Shown: positions 1 to 11,456, counted from the stretch's first letter. The stretch: DNA of 64,000 nucleotides from Drosophila persimilis (GCF_003286085.1 NW_020825313.1:5270001-5334000), one strand, 5' to 3'. A program made the numbers and translations. Notes: generated from the letters alone by a model not told the origin.

Positions 1-733
1 CCTCCTCCTGCGAGCTGGCTCCAGATATCAAGTCATCCACGTAGAAGTCACGGCGAAGGATTTCAGCTCCAACTGGAAACGCCATCTGCTCGTCCATTGC
101 ACCTGATGCTCGCACAGATAGATAGGAGGCAGGCTTCGTCCCATAAGTAACGGTGTCCAATTGAAACACACGCAAGTCTTCTTCCCTGGAGTTTCTCCAC
201 AGAATACACTGCAAATTGCTATCCTCGGTCGAGACTCTTACACAACGATACATCTTACAGATATCTTCCGTAATCGCAACGGCGTATGAACGAAATCGAG
301 CAAGAATATGAAACAGTTTGGGTTGGATTACGGGACCAGCCATTAAAACGTCGTTCAGGGAATATCCAGATGAGGTTGAAGCGGATCCATCAAAAACGAC
401 GCGAAGCTTGGTCGTAGAACTATCTTCCTTCATGACGCAATGGTGAGGCAAAAAATATTGGCAGTTGCTGATTGACTGGGTAGGAACCTGAGACATATGG
501 CCTACATCAAGGTACTCCTTTATAAATGCTGCATACTGAGATTTAACATCAGGGCGACGATCTAACTTTCTCTCAAGGGTCAGGAATCTACGAAGCGCTT
601 GATTGTAAGATTCTCCAAGGAGATCCAAATTATATTTTGCTGGCCGCCGAACACAATAATCGCCTTTATGTAGTCGAAGGAAATGCTGCACAAAGTGTGC
701 TTCACAATCTAGCTCTTCTTTGGTAGAGGCCGG
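1..733 (-). pseudogene. BEL/Pao pol, reverse transcriptase N-terminal part, partial
   Basis: The minus strand encodes the start of the BEL/Pao reverse transcriptase: the segment with the FDGSAS motif, then the TEDICKMYR segment that corresponds to RT motif A of the family. It continues off the window edge. It carries a 6-nt deletion near position 100 (compare 7727-7742) that is also present near 3910 in the next copy, which links these two copies. At about 726 the coding part is fused directly to the 5' leader, so gag and protease are absent. No complete reading frame remains. Confidence 0.85.
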
Positions 734-869
734 TGTATATATGTGTGGATAACTTATGTAGTCGATGACACTGGTTGAGATGGCAATTAGTTTAGATCTT
801 TGAATGCTATATTAGTTTCTGATTGCACTGATGGATTATTTATTGCACAATCACGTCGGGGTCACCAAA
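727..869 (-). promoter_or_regulatory. BEL 5' leader with tRNA-Trp primer-binding site
   Basis: Positions 850-867 read TGGTGACCCCGACGTGAT on the minus strand. This is complementary to the 3' end of tRNA-Trp and is the primer site known from Rous sarcoma virus. It begins 2 nt from the LTR end at 870. The rest is an untranslated leader that runs to the deletion junction at about 726/727. Equivalent primer sites lie at 4661-4678, 10996-11013, 13841-13858 and 19660-19677. Confidence 0.85.
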
Positions 870-1310
870 TGTTAAGCTGTTAAGCGTTTTTAATAACTGT
901 TGCAATTTGAAGTTAAGGAAAGTCGAGAGGCTGTTTATAATTCACAATTTGCATATGTAAACCAACTTATCGCGTATGTACATATGGGGATGATTGGGCG
1001 AACGATTGATGCGAGGATGTTAATATAATAGCTGCGACGATTACGGGCCAATCTGCCGGGCCCTATGCAGCAAGCTTAGACGCGAGCGAGAGCGTATGAT
1101 AGCCCGAGAGCGTTAGAGCTGCTCGGGGACGCTGTTAAGCCGAGTCCGAGAGATTGCGACATAAGGAGACGAAAGAATTCCGCTGCATGCGCATATGCGG
1201 TAGCAAATTATCTTTGCAGTGGGGCATTGGAAACGACAACACCAAAATGCATTTCCTTTGGGCCGCACCACTGGCAATAATTTAAAATATTTAAGCTGCT
1301 TGACCCGACA
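870..1310 (-). repeat. BEL LTR 1 (441 bp)
   Basis: On the minus strand it starts TGTCGGGTCAAGC and ends GCTTAACA, a TG...CA repeat. It is bounded on the left by the primer-binding site (850-867) and on the right by a purine-rich tract (1311-1322). It thus serves as 3' LTR for the copy at 1311-4680 and 5' LTR for the copy left of 870. It agrees with LTRs 2-4 in length and almost every base. LTRs carry promoter and polyadenylation signals, but I could not place a TATA box with confidence. Confidence 0.92.
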
Positions 1311-1322
1311 TACTCCCCCCGT
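1311..1322 (-). promoter_or_regulatory. Polypurine tract of BEL copy 1
   Basis: The minus strand reads ACGGGGGGAGTA directly before the LTR start. This is the plus-strand DNA primer site used in reverse transcription. The same tract precedes LTRs 2, 3 and 4 (right after 5121, 11456 and 14301). It is missing right of LTR 5, as expected for the outer 5' LTR. Confidence 0.75.
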
Positions 1323-2004
1323 TGGAAGCCTGACTTTCAACAGCATCTTTAAGGGGCAGCAGGCACAGCTTGTTGACGGCGCGCTTGGTGATTCCAGGTG
1401 ACGTCTTCAGCACAGCAACTCGGGAAACGCCATCTCGTCCAGGCAAAAGCTCGACCACTCTCGCCAGTGGCCACTTCATGGGAGGAAGATTCTCATCCTT
1501 GACAAGAACCAAATCTGCGACAGCTAAACTAGGCTTCGCAGTGGGCCACTTTGAGCGCTGCTGCAGTGATGTTATGTATTCCTCCTTCCACCGGGACCAA
1601 AAAAGCTGCTGCAGGTACGAAACGCGCTGCCAGCCGTCCAGGCGATCGAAGTTTAGCAGCGTAACGTCAGGTTCAGCGAACGAAGCAGGAGGGCCACCAT
1701 TCAAGAAATGCGCTGGAGTTAGAACATCTAGATCGGCAGGGCTCTCTGAAATTGAAACTAAAGGTCTTGAATTAATCACTGCCGTGATGTGGCACAACAG
1801 CGTCCGCAGCTCGTTAAATCCAAGAACCGAGTTGCCTATCGCACGGTAGAAGTGGTACTTGGCCGTCTTCACTGCAGCCTCCCATAGACCACCAAAATGA
1901 GGGTAGCGCGGAGGAATGAAATGCCAGTCTATAACCTCGACCAAGCAAAAATCCAGCAGCGCCTTCTGATGGTCATCGCTGAGGACCAGGCGCTTTAATT
2001 CCAT
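1317..2004 (-). pseudogene. BEL/Pao integrase C-terminal part
   Basis: The frame begins MELKRLVLSDD and contains HFIPPRYPHFGGLWEAAVK, the BEL integrase segment with the third catalytic residue (E of GLWEAAVK). It then has HITAVINSRPL and a C-terminal domain of the DUF5641 type (WSRWKEEYI... VADLVLVKDE). Translation reads on into the LTR and stops at 1291. The upstream half of integrase lies in another frame (2015-2644): one base of difference in an A run at about 2049 breaks the gene between the first and second catalytic aspartates. The same break is present in every copy in the window. Confidence 0.88.
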
Positions 2005-2014
2005 CAGCTCATTC

Positions 2015-2644
2015 TTAGCGCCGACAAAATTGGTTACGTTGTCTGACCAAATTTTTCCGCGGCTTTCGTCTAGTACATATGAAGCGCTTTAGTCCATGTA
2101 GAAAAGCAACTGTGGATAAGTCCTTTATAAGCTCCAGATGAATAGCCTTGGTAGGGAAAAAAATGAAGACGCAGACGTAGCACTTGATTGGAGCCTTGTT
2201 GCGTGCCTCCGGTTTGTAGAAAAACGGCCCACAGAAGTCCACGCCTGTGATCTCAAAGGCATGAGAACCATCGAGCCGCTCCTTTGGAAGATCCGCCATA
2301 ATATGCTCCAATACCCTGGGCTTCAGTCGAAAGCATCTTACGCATTTGTTTACTGCCTTGTTTACCGTCTTCCTCCCCCCAATAGGCCAATATTGGGATC
2401 GAATTAGTCCAAGCAAAGCTCGAGGACCAGCGTGCAGATTCCGCTCATGAAAATGGGAGATTATTGCAAGAGTCAGTGGATGGCTGCTGGGCAAGATGAT
2501 TGGATGACGGCCATCAAAATCCAACGAAGAGTTTTTTAGTCGACCATCTACCCTGAGAAGTCCAAACTGATCCATGAATGGCGATAACGATGCGATTGAC
2601 CTCGATGAGGAGACCTTGCCCGCAGTGACTTCATGCCCTCCCAT
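2015..2644 (-). pseudogene. BEL/Pao integrase N-terminal part (zinc-binding and first catalytic Asp)
   Basis: The translation shows the family's GLLRVDGRL segment and then the H2C2 zinc-binding region (HPLTLAIISHFHERNLHAGP ... CVRC). Then comes ITGVDFCGPF with the first catalytic aspartate. After RRKPRK it runs out of frame because of the A-run frameshift near 2049, so the second aspartate (in SDNVTNF) is only seen in the next frame. The family's integrase inserts element cDNA into chromosomes; this copy cannot make a whole one. Confidence 0.87.
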
Positions 2645-3721
2645 AGCTGAGTACGCTGGACTAGTCGTAGCAATACCCGGGTTCCATGTTCAATGTCTGA
2701 GACAGTGAGTCCGGTGCGCCGAATTCGGTTGCAAAACTTGTGAATGTATCCGAAAACGCGTTGCAAAGAAGCAAATGAATTCGCATACTTGGAATCAGCA
2801 ATAATGTCCATATAGGGCGATTTGACCAGAAGAGCCTTCCTACGAAGTTCAAGGGCTGGCTTATCAGTTAGCACAGTGGGTGGCCAGTCATCTGAGGAGC
2901 CGCAAAGAAATGGAGGACCATGAGCCCAAAGAGGTGACTCATTCAGCTCAGTCGGATGAGCCCCTCGAGACAGAATGTCGGCTGGGTTTAAAGCTGTGGG
3001 AACATAGCGCTATTCCATTTTTTCGGTCATTTCCTGAATCGTTGACACTCTATTGGCAACAAAAATATTAAATCTTGATGGCTCGTCCCGAATCCAAGCG
3101 AGCGCAACGGTAACACCAACAGTAACACCTTCCCTTGAATACATTCATTCCAGCTACCTCAGATATGAGCCTAGCCAGCAACTCCGCTCCACAAAGCTCC
3201 AACTTTGGTACTGTAAGTGTCTTCAAAGGAGCCACACGAGATTTGGCACAAAGTAAGTGACTGCTGGAATGCTGACCCTTGGACACGACATAAATGCATG
3301 CATCATAAGCCTCGATGCTGGCATAGCAAAATCCGTGAATTTCCAGCGTCGAGTCTGGAAGGAGTACAAGCCGAGGAAATTCAAGTCGACGAATCTGACC
3401 AAATCTGGTGCATATTTCCTGCCACTCGGTGTTTAGTGCGACTGGAAGGCTTTCATCCCAGGACAACTTCTCTTGGCACAAACGCTGGAGAAAGATTTTG
3501 GATTTAGTAATTACGAGACCAGCTAGTCCGAGAGGATCGTAGAATCGCGCTATGGATGACAAAACAGAGCGCCTGCAGGAATTCAAAGAAGATTGAAGGG
3601 CCGAGAACGAAAATAATAGTAGATCAGAAACCGGATCCCACGCAAGTCCTAAAGTTTTAGTCACAATGGCTGCCATCGTCGAACTTGAAGAATGTTTCCT
3701 TGTCCTCTTCCGGAACTCCAT
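2548..3721 (-). pseudogene. BEL/Pao pol: RNase H region and RNase H-integrase linker
   Basis: Two broken frames (2548-2874 and 3068-3721) cover the Pao peptidase-A17/RNase H part of pol. Visible are FYDPLGLAGLV, a run of about 100 residues to TLEIHGFCYASIEAY, then VPKLELCGAELLARL. The linker holds [16 protein letters not shown]. In BEL/Pao elements the RNase H motif normally reads GFsDAS; here it is GFCYAS, so the expected catalytic Asp is Tyr. The same Tyr is seen in the other copies that keep this part. A small deletion near 3100 separates the frames. Confidence 0.82.
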
Positions 3722-4537
3722 CCAGCACAGCAGGGACGTTCGAACACCATTTCCTCAATCTGAACTGACCTCTAGCCAAAATTCCAGTAGTTTGCTCCCG
3801 AATTGGGATAGCCTCCTCCTGCGAGCTGGCTCCAGATATCAAGTCATCCACGTAGAAGTCACGGCGAAGGATTTCAGCTCCAACTGGAAACGCCATCTGC
3901 TCGTCCATTGCACCTGATGCTCGCACAGATAGATAGGAGGCAGGCTTCGTCCCATAAGTAACGGTGTCCAATTGAAACACACGCAAGTCTTCTTCCCTGG
4001 AGTTTCTCCACAGAATACACTGCAAATTGCTATCCTCGGTCGAGACTCTTACACAACGATACATCTTACAGATATCTTCCGTAATCGCAACGGCGTATGA
4101 CCGAAATCGAGCAAGAATATGAAACAGTTTGGGTTGGATTACGGGACCAGCCATTAAAACGTCGTTCAGGGAATATCCAGATGAGGTTGAAGCGGATCCA
4201 TCAAAAACGACGCGAAGCTTGGTCGTAGAACTATCTTCCTTCATGACGCAATGGTGAGGCAAAAAATATCGGCAGTTGCTGATTGACTGGGTAGGAACCT
4301 AAGACATATGGCCTACATCAAGGTACTCCTTTATAAATGCTGCATACTGAGATTTAACATCAGGGCGACGATCTAACTTTCTCTCAAGGGTCAGGAATCT
4401 ACGAAGCGCTTGATTGGAAGATTCTCCAAGGAGATCCAAACTATATTTTGCTGGCAGCCGAACACAATAATCGCCTTTACGTAGTCGAAGGAAATGCTGC
4501 ACAAAGTGTGCTTCACAATCTAGCTCTTCTTTGGTAG
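3657..4537 (-). pseudogene. BEL/Pao reverse transcriptase
   Basis: Two frames (3657-4262 and 4299-4502) hold the RT fingers and palm: SQYAAFIKEYLDVGHM, VVFDGSAS, TEDICKMYR and FYVDDLISG, the YVDD-type active-site motif of BEL/Pao RT. A stop codon near 4301 (CTAAGAC where others have CTGAGAC) splits the gene. The 6-nt deletion at about 3910 is shared with the partial copy at 1-733. At 4537 the coding sequence joins the leader directly, so gag and protease are missing. Confidence 0.87.
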
Positions 4538-4680
4538 AGGCCGGTGTATATATGTGTGGATAACTTATGTAGTCGATGACACTGGTTGAAATGGCAATTA
4601 GTTTAGATCTTTGAATGCTATATTAGTTTCTGATTGCACTGATGGATTATTTATTGCACAATCACGTCGGGGTCACCAAA

Positions 4681-5121
4681 TGTTAAGCTGTTAAGCGCTT
4701 TTAATAACTGTTGCAATTTGAAGTTAAGGAAAGTCGAGAGGCTGTTTATAATTCACAATTTGCATATGTAAACCAACTTATCGCGTATGTACATATGGGG
4801 ATGATTGGGCGAACGATTGATGCGAGGATGTTAATATAATAGCTGCGACGATTACGGGCCAATCTGCCGGGCCCTATGCAGCACGCTTAGACGCGAGCGA
4901 GAGCGTATGATAGCCCGAGAGCGTTAGAGCTGCTCGGGGAAGCTGTTAAGCCGAGTCCGAGAGTTTGCGACATAAGGAGACGAAAGAATTCCGCTGCATG
5001 CGCATATGCGGTAGCAAATTATCTTTGCAGTGGGGCATTGGAAACGACAACACCAAAATGCATTTCCTTTGGGCCGCACCACTGGCAATAATTTAAAATA
5101 TTTAAGCTGCTTGACCCGACA
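4681..5121 (-). repeat. BEL LTR 2 (441 bp), with leader and PBS at 4538-4680
   Basis: Same ends and length as LTR 1, exactly 3811 bp further on. The primer-binding site is at 4661-4678 and the polypurine tract begins at 5122. It is shared by the copies on both sides. Confidence 0.92.
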
Positions 5122-8100
5122 TACTCCCCCCGTTGGAAGCCTGACTTTCAACAGCATCTTTAAGGGGCAGCAGGCACAGCTTGTCGACGGAGCGCTTGGT
5201 GATTCCAGGTGACGTCTTCAGCACAGCAACTCGGGAAACGCCATCTCGTCCAGGCAAAAGCTCGACCACTCTCGCCAGTGGCCACTTCATGGGAGGAAGA
5301 TTCTCATCCTTTACAAGAACCAAATCTGCGACAGCTAAACTAGGCTTCGCAGTGGGCCACTTTGAGCGCTGCTGCAGTGATGTTATGTATTCCTCCTTCC
5401 ACCGGGACCAAAAAAGCTGCTGCAGGTACGAAACGGGCTGCCAGCCGTCCAGGCGATCGAAGTTTAGCAGCGTAACGTCAGGTTCAGCGAACGAAGCAGG
5501 AGGGCCACCATTCAAGAAATGCGCTGGAGTTAGAACATCTAGATCGGCAGGGCTCTCTGAAATTGAAACTAAAGGTCTTGAATTAATCACTGCCGTGATG
5601 TGGCACAACAGCGTCCGCAGCTCGTCAAATCCAAGAACCGAGTTGCCTATCGCACGGTAGAAGTGGTACTTGGCCGTCTTCACTGCAGCCTCCCATAGAC
5701 CACCAAAATAAGGGTAGCGCGGAGGAATGAAATGCCAGTCTATAACCTCGACCAAGCAAAAATCCAGCAGCGCCTTCTGATGGTCATCGCTGAGGACCAG
5801 GCGCTTTAATTCCATCAGCTCATTCTTAGCGCCGACAAAATTGGTTACGTTGTCTGACCAAATTTTTCCGCGGCTTTCGTCTAGTACATATGAAGCGCTT
5901 TAGTCCATGTAGAAAAGCAACTATGGATAAGTCCTTTATAAGCTCCAGATGAATAGCCTTGGTAGGGAAAAAAATGAAGACGCAGACGTAGCACTTGATT
6001 GGAGCCTTGTTGCGTGCCTCCGGTTTGTAGAAAAACGGCCCACAGAAGTCCACGCCTGTGATCTCAAAGGCATGAGAACCATCGAGCCGCTCCTTTGGAA
6101 GATCCGCCATAATATGCTCCAATACCCTGGGCTTCAGTCGAAAGCATCTTACGCATTTGTTTACTGCCTTGTTTACCGTCTTCCTCCCCCCAATAGGCCA
6201 ATATTGGGATCGAATTAGTCCAAGCAAAGCTCGAGGACCAGCGTGCAGATTCCGCTCATGAAAATGGGAGATTATTGCAAGAGTCAGTGGATGGCTGCTG
6301 CGCAAGATGATTGGATGACGGCCATCAAAATCCAACGAAGAGTTTTTTAGTCGACCATCTACCCTGAGAAGTCCAAACTGATCCATGAATGGCGATAACG
6401 ATGCGATTGACCTCGATGAGGAGACCTTGCCCGCAGTGACTTCATGCCCTCCCATAGCTGAGTACGCTGGACTAGTCGTAGCAATACCCGGGTTCCATGT
6501 TCAATGTCTGAGACAGTGAGTCCGGTGCGCCGAATTCGGTTGCAAAACTTGTGAATGTATCCGAAAACGCGTTGCAAAGAAGCAAATGAATTCACATACT
6601 TGGAATCAGCAATAATGTCCATATAGGGCGATTTGACCAGAAGAGCCTTCCTACGAAGTTCAAGGGCTGGCTTATCAGTTAGCACAGTGGGTGGCCAGTC
6701 ATCTGAGGAGCCGCAAAGAAATGGAGGACCATGAGCCCAAAGAGGTGACTCATTCAGCTCAGTCGGATGAGCCCCTCGAGACAGAATGTCGGCTGGGTTT
6801 AAAGCTGTGGGAACATAGCGCTATTCCATTTTTTCGGTCATTTCCTGAATCGTTGACACTCTATTGGCAACAAAAATATTAAATCTTGATGGCTCGTCCC
6901 GAATCCAAGAGAGCGCAACGGCAGAATCACACCAACAGTAACACCTTCCCTTGAATACATTCATTCCAGCTACCTCAGATATGAGCCTAGCCAGCAACTC
7001 CGCTCCACAAAGCTCCAACTTTGGTACTGTAAGTGTCTTCAAAGGAGCCACACGAGATTTGGCACAAAGTAAGTGACTGCTGGAATGCTGACCCTTGGAC
7101 ACGACATAAATGCATGCACCATAAGCCTCGATGCTGGCATAGCAAAATCCGTGAATTTCCAGCGTCGAGTCTGGAAGGAGTACAAGCCGAGGAAATTCAA
7201 GTCGACGAATCTGACCAAATCTGGTGCATATTTCCTGCCACTCGGTGTTTAGTGCGACTGGAAGGCTTTCATCCCAGGACAACTTCTCTTAGCACAAACG
7301 CTGGAGAAAGATTTTGGATTTAGTAATTACGAGACCAGCTAGTCCGAGAGGATCGTAGAATCGCGCTATGGATGACAAAACAGAGCGCCTGCAGGAATTC
7401 AAAGAAGATTGAAGGGCCGAGAACGAAAATAATAGTAGATCAGAAACCGGATCCCACGCAAGTCCTAAAGTTTTAGTCACAATGGCTGCCATCGTCGAAC
7501 TTGAAGAATGTTTCCTTGTCCTCTTCCGGAACTCCATCCAGCACAGCAGGGACGTTCGAACACCATTTCCTCAATCTGAACTGACCTCTAGCCAAAATTC
7601 CAGTAGTTTGCTCCCGAATTGGGATAGCCTCCTCCTGCGAGCTGGCTCCAGATATCAAGTCATCCACGTAGAAGTCACGGCGAAGGATTTCAGCTCCAAC
7701 TGGAAACGCCATCTGCTCGTCCATTGCCACCTGATGCATCGCTCGCACAGATAGATAGGAGGCAGGCTTCGTCCCATAAGTAACGGTGTCCAATTGAAAC
7801 ACACGCAAGTCTTCTTCCCTGGAGTTTCTCCACAGAATACACTGCAAATTGCTATCCTCGGTCGAGACTCTTACACAACGATACATCTTACAGATATCTT
7901 CCGTAATCGCAACGGCGTATGACCGAAATCGAGCAAGAATATGAAACAGTTTGGGTTGGATTACGGGACCAGCCATTAAAACGTCGTTCAGGGAATATCC
8001 AGATGAGGTTGAAGCGGATCCATCAAAAACGACGCGAAGCTTGGTCGTAGAACTATCTTCCTTCATGACGCAATGGTGAGGCAAAAAATATCGGCAGTTG

Positions 8101-8347
8101 CTGATTGACTGGGTAGGAACCTGAGACATATGGCCTACATCAAGGTACTCCTTTATAAATGCCGCATACTGAGATTTAACATCAGGGCGACGATCTAACT
8201 TTCTCTCAAGGGTCAGGAATCTACGAAGCGCTTGATTGTAAGATTCTCCAAGGAGATCCAAATTATATTTTGCTGGCAGCCGAACACAATAATCGCCTTT
8301 ATGTAGTCGAAGGAAATGCTGCACAAAGTGTGCTTCACAATCTAGCT
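5102..8347 (-). pseudogene. BEL/Pao pol copy 2a (integrase, RNase H, RT)
   Basis: Minus-strand pol in the usual order. Integrase C-part is at 5102-5815 and integrase N-part at 5826-6455. The linker is at 6359-6685, RNase H at 6821-7282 and 7289-7537, and RT from 7473 upward. The RNase H region also keeps CDSAVALSW, lost by a small deletion in copy 1. It shares the integrase A-run frameshift and the GFCYAS change with the other copies. At 8347 the sequence does not reach the leader but jumps to integrase sequence, the start of an internal duplication (copy 2b). Confidence 0.88.
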
Positions 8348-10860
8348 GACAAAATTGGTTACGTTGTCTGACCAAATTTTTCCGCGGCTTTCGTCTAGTA
8401 CATATGAAGCGCTTTAGTCCATGTAGAAAAGCAACTATGGATAAGTCCTTTATAAGCTCCAGATGAATAGCCTTGGTAGGGAAAAAATGAAGACGCAGAC
8501 GTAGCACTTGATTGGAGCCTTGTTGCGTGCCTCCGGTTTGTAGAAAAACGGCCCACAGAAGTCCACGCCTGTGATCTCAAAGGCATGAGAACCATCGAGC
8601 CGCTCCTTTGGAAGATCCGCCATAATATGCTCCAATACCCTGGGCTTCAGTCGAAAGCATCTTACGCATTTGTTTACTGCCTTGTTTACCGTCTTCCTCC
8701 CCCCAATAGGCCAATATTGGGATCGAATTAGTCCAAGCAAAGCTCGAGGACCAGCGTGCAGATTCCGCTCATGAAAATGGGAGATTATTGCAAGAGTCAG
8801 TGGATGGCTGCTGCGCAAGATGATTGGATGACGGCCATCAAAATCCAACGAAGAGTTTTTTAGTCGACCATCTACCCTGAGAAGTCCAAACTGATCCATG
8901 AATGGCGATAACGATGCGATTGACCTCGATGAGGAGACCTTGCCCGCAGTGACTTCATGCCCTCCCATAGCTGAGTACGCTGGACTAGTCGTAGCAATAC
9001 CCGGGTTCCATGTTCAATGTCTGAGACAGTGAGTCCGGTGCGCCGAATTCGGTTGCAAAACTTGTGAATGTATCCGAAAACGCGTTGCAAAGAAGCAAAT
9101 GAATTCGCATACTTGGAATCAGCAATAATGTCCATATAGGGCGATTTGACCAGAAGAGCCTTCCTACGAAGTTCAAGGGCTGGCTTATCAGTTAGCACAG
9201 TGGGTGGCCAGTCATCTGAGGAGCCGCAAAGAAATGGAGGACCATGAGCCCAAAGAGGTGACTCATTCAGCTCAGTCGGATGAGCCCCTCGAGACAGAAT
9301 GTCGGCTGGGTTTAAAGCTGTGGGAACATAGCGCTATTCCATTTTTTCGGTCATTTCCTGAATCGTTGACACTCTATTGGCAACAAAAATATTAAATCTT
9401 GATGGCTCGTCCCGAATCCAAGAGAGCGCAACGGCAGAATCACACCAACAGTAACACCTTCCCTTGAATACATTCATTCCAGCTACCTCAGATATGAGCC
9501 TAGCCAGCAACTCCGCTCCACAAAGCTCCAACTTTGGTACTGTAAGTGTCTTCAAAGGAGCCACACGAGATTTGGCACAAAGTAAGTGACTGCTGGAATG
9601 CTGACCCTTGGACACGACATAAATGCATGCACCATAAGCCTCGATGCTGGCATAGCAAAATCCGTGAATTTCCAGCGTCGAGTCTGGAAGGAGTACAAGC
9701 CGAGGAAATTCAAGTCGACGAATCTGACCAAATCTGGTGCATATTTCCTGCCACTCGGTGTTTAGTGCGACTGGAAGGCTTTCATCCCAGGACAACTTCT
9801 CTTAGCACAAACGCTGGAGAAAGATTTTGGATTTAGTAATTACGAGACCAGCTAGTCCGAGAGGATCGTAGAATCGCGCTATGGATGACAAAACAGAGCG
9901 CCTGCAGGAATTCAAAGAAGATTGAAGGGCCGAGAACGAAAATAATAGTAGATCAGAAACCGGATCCCACGCAAGTCCTAAAGTTTTAGTCACAATGGCT
10001 GCCATCGTCGAACTTGAAGAATGTTTCCTTGTCCTCTTCCGGAACTCCATCCAGCACAGCAGGGACGTTCGAACACCATTTCCTCAATCTGAACTGACCT
10101 CTAGCCAAAATTCCAGTAGTTTGCTCCCGAATTGGGATAGCCTCCTCCTGCGAGCTGGCTCCAGATATCAAGTCATCCACGTAGAAGTCACGGCGAAGGA
10201 TTTCAGCTCCAACTGGAAACGCCATCTGCTCGTCCATTGCCACCTGATGCATCGCTCGCACAGATAGATAGGAGGCAGGCTTCGTCCCATAAGTAACGGT
10301 GTCCAATTGAAACACACGCAAGTCTTCTTCCCTGGAGTTTCTCCACAGAATACACTGCAAATTGCTATCCTCGGTCGAGACTCTTACACAACGATACATC
10401 TTACAGATATCTTCCGTAATCGCAACGGCGTATGACCGAAATCGAGCAAGAATATGAAACAGTTTGGGTTGGATTACGGGACCAGCCATTAAAACGTCGT
10501 TCAGGGAATATCCAGATGAGGTTGAAGCGGATCCATCAAAAACGACGCGAAGCTTGGTCGTAGAACTATCTTCCTTCATGACGCAATGGTGAGGCAAAAA
10601 ATATCGGCAGTTGCTGATTGACTGGGTAGGAACCTGAGACATATGGCCTACATCAAGGTACTCCTTTATAAATGCCGCATACTGAGATTTAACATCAGGG
10701 CGACGATCTAACTTTCTCTCAAGGGTCAGGAATCTACGAAGCGCTTGATTGTAAGATTCTCCAAGGAGATCCAAATTATATTTTGCTGGCAGCCGAACAC
10801 AATAATCGCCTTTATGTAGTCGAAGGAAATGCTGCACAAAGTGTGCTTCACAATCTAGCT
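5834..10860 (-). repeat. 2.5-kb direct duplication inside BEL unit 2, without LTR
   Basis: Sequence from 5834 to 8347 is repeated at 8348-10860 with only a few differences, including one base in an A run near 8480. The join at 8347/8348 places the start of RT (caatctagct on the plus strand) directly against integrase sequence (gacaaaattgg). No LTR or leader lies between. I see little or no microhomology at the join. This duplication arose by non-LTR recombination within pol. Confidence 0.88.
7473..8507 (-). CDS. Chimeric integrase-RT reading frame (344 codons)
   Basis: The duplication join fuses the integrase N-half in frame to the RT start: the residues read RRKPRKNLVRQRNQFCQ, then LDCEAHFVQHF and on through FDGSAS, TEDICKMYR and FYVDDLISG. 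The result is the longest open pol frame in this unit and covers most of the RT fingers and palm. It is an accident of rearrangement; nothing suggests that it is expressed. The first Met lies in sequence that reads out of frame in other copies, because one A is missing near 8480. Confidence 0.6.
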   Translation of the reverse strand: MLRLRLHFFPTKAIHLELIKDLSIVAFLHGLKRFICTRRKPRKNLVRQRNQFCQLDCEAHFVQHFLRLHKGDYCVRLPAKYNLDLLGESYNQALRRFLTLERKLDRRPDVKSQYAAFIKEYLDVGHMSQVPTQSISNCRYFLPHHCVMKEDSSTTKLRVVFDGSASTSSGYSLNDVLMAGPVIQPKLFHILARFRSYAVAITEDICKMYRCVRVSTEDSNLQCILWRNSREEDLRVFQLDTVTYGTKPASYLSVRAMHQVAMDEQMAFPVGAEILRRDFYVDDLISGASSQEEAIPIREQTTGILARGQFRLRKWCSNVPAVLDGVPEEDKETFFKFDDGSHCD

Positions 10861-10872
10861 CTTCTTTGGTAG
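8348..10872 (-). pseudogene. BEL/Pao pol copy 2b (integrase N-part, RNase H, RT)
   Basis: Integrase N-part is at 8450-8968, linker at 8872-9198, RNase H at 9334-9795 and 9802-10050, and RT at 9986-10837 (283 codons with FDGSAS and FYVDDLISG). It lacks the integrase C-terminal part because of the duplication join. At about 10872 pol is fused to the leader by the same gag-protease deletion as in the other short copies. Confidence 0.88.
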
Positions 10873-11015
10873 AGGCCGGTGTATATATGTGTGGATAACT
10901 TATGTAGTCGATGACACTGGTTGAAATGGCAATTAGTTTAGATCTTTGAATGCTATATTAGTTTCTGATTGCACTGATGGATTATTTATTGCACAATCAC
11001 GTCGGGGTCACCAAA

Positions 11016-11456
11016 TGTTAAGCTGTTAAGCGTTTTTAATAACTGTTGCAATTTGAAGTTAAGGAAAGTCGAGAGGCTGTTTATAATTCACAATTTGCAT
11101 ATGTAAACCAACTTATCGCGTATGTACATATGGGGATGATTGGGCGAACGATTGATGCGAGGATGTTAATATAATAGCTGCGACGATTACGGGCCAATCT
11201 GCCGGGCCCTATGCAGCAAGCTTAGACGCGAGCGAGAGCGTATGATAGCCCGAGAGCGTTAGAGCTGCTCGGGGACGCTGTTAAGCCGAGTCCGAGAGTT
11301 TGCGACATAAGGAGACGAAAGAATTCCGCTGCATGCGCATATGCGGTAGCAAATTATCTTTGCAGTGGGGCATTGGAAACGACAACACCAAAATGCATTT
11401 CCTTTGGGCCGCACCACTGGCAATAATTTAAAATATTTAAGCTGCTTGACCCGACA
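11016..11456 (-). repeat. BEL LTR 3 (441 bp), with leader and PBS at 10873-11015
   Basis: Same TG...CA ends and length as LTRs 1 and 2. The primer site is at 10996-11013 and a polypurine tract follows from 11457. Confidence 0.92.

Noticed and set aside
850-867. tRNA-Trp gene
   Set aside because: Only the 18 nt complementary to the tRNA 3' end are present, next to an LTR; this is a primer-binding site, not a tRNA gene.
1370-1849. Plus-strand 159-codon frame repeated at 5181, 11516 and 14361
   Set aside because: It is antisense to the BEL integrase C-part and is repeated only because that region is repeated; it has no motif of its own.
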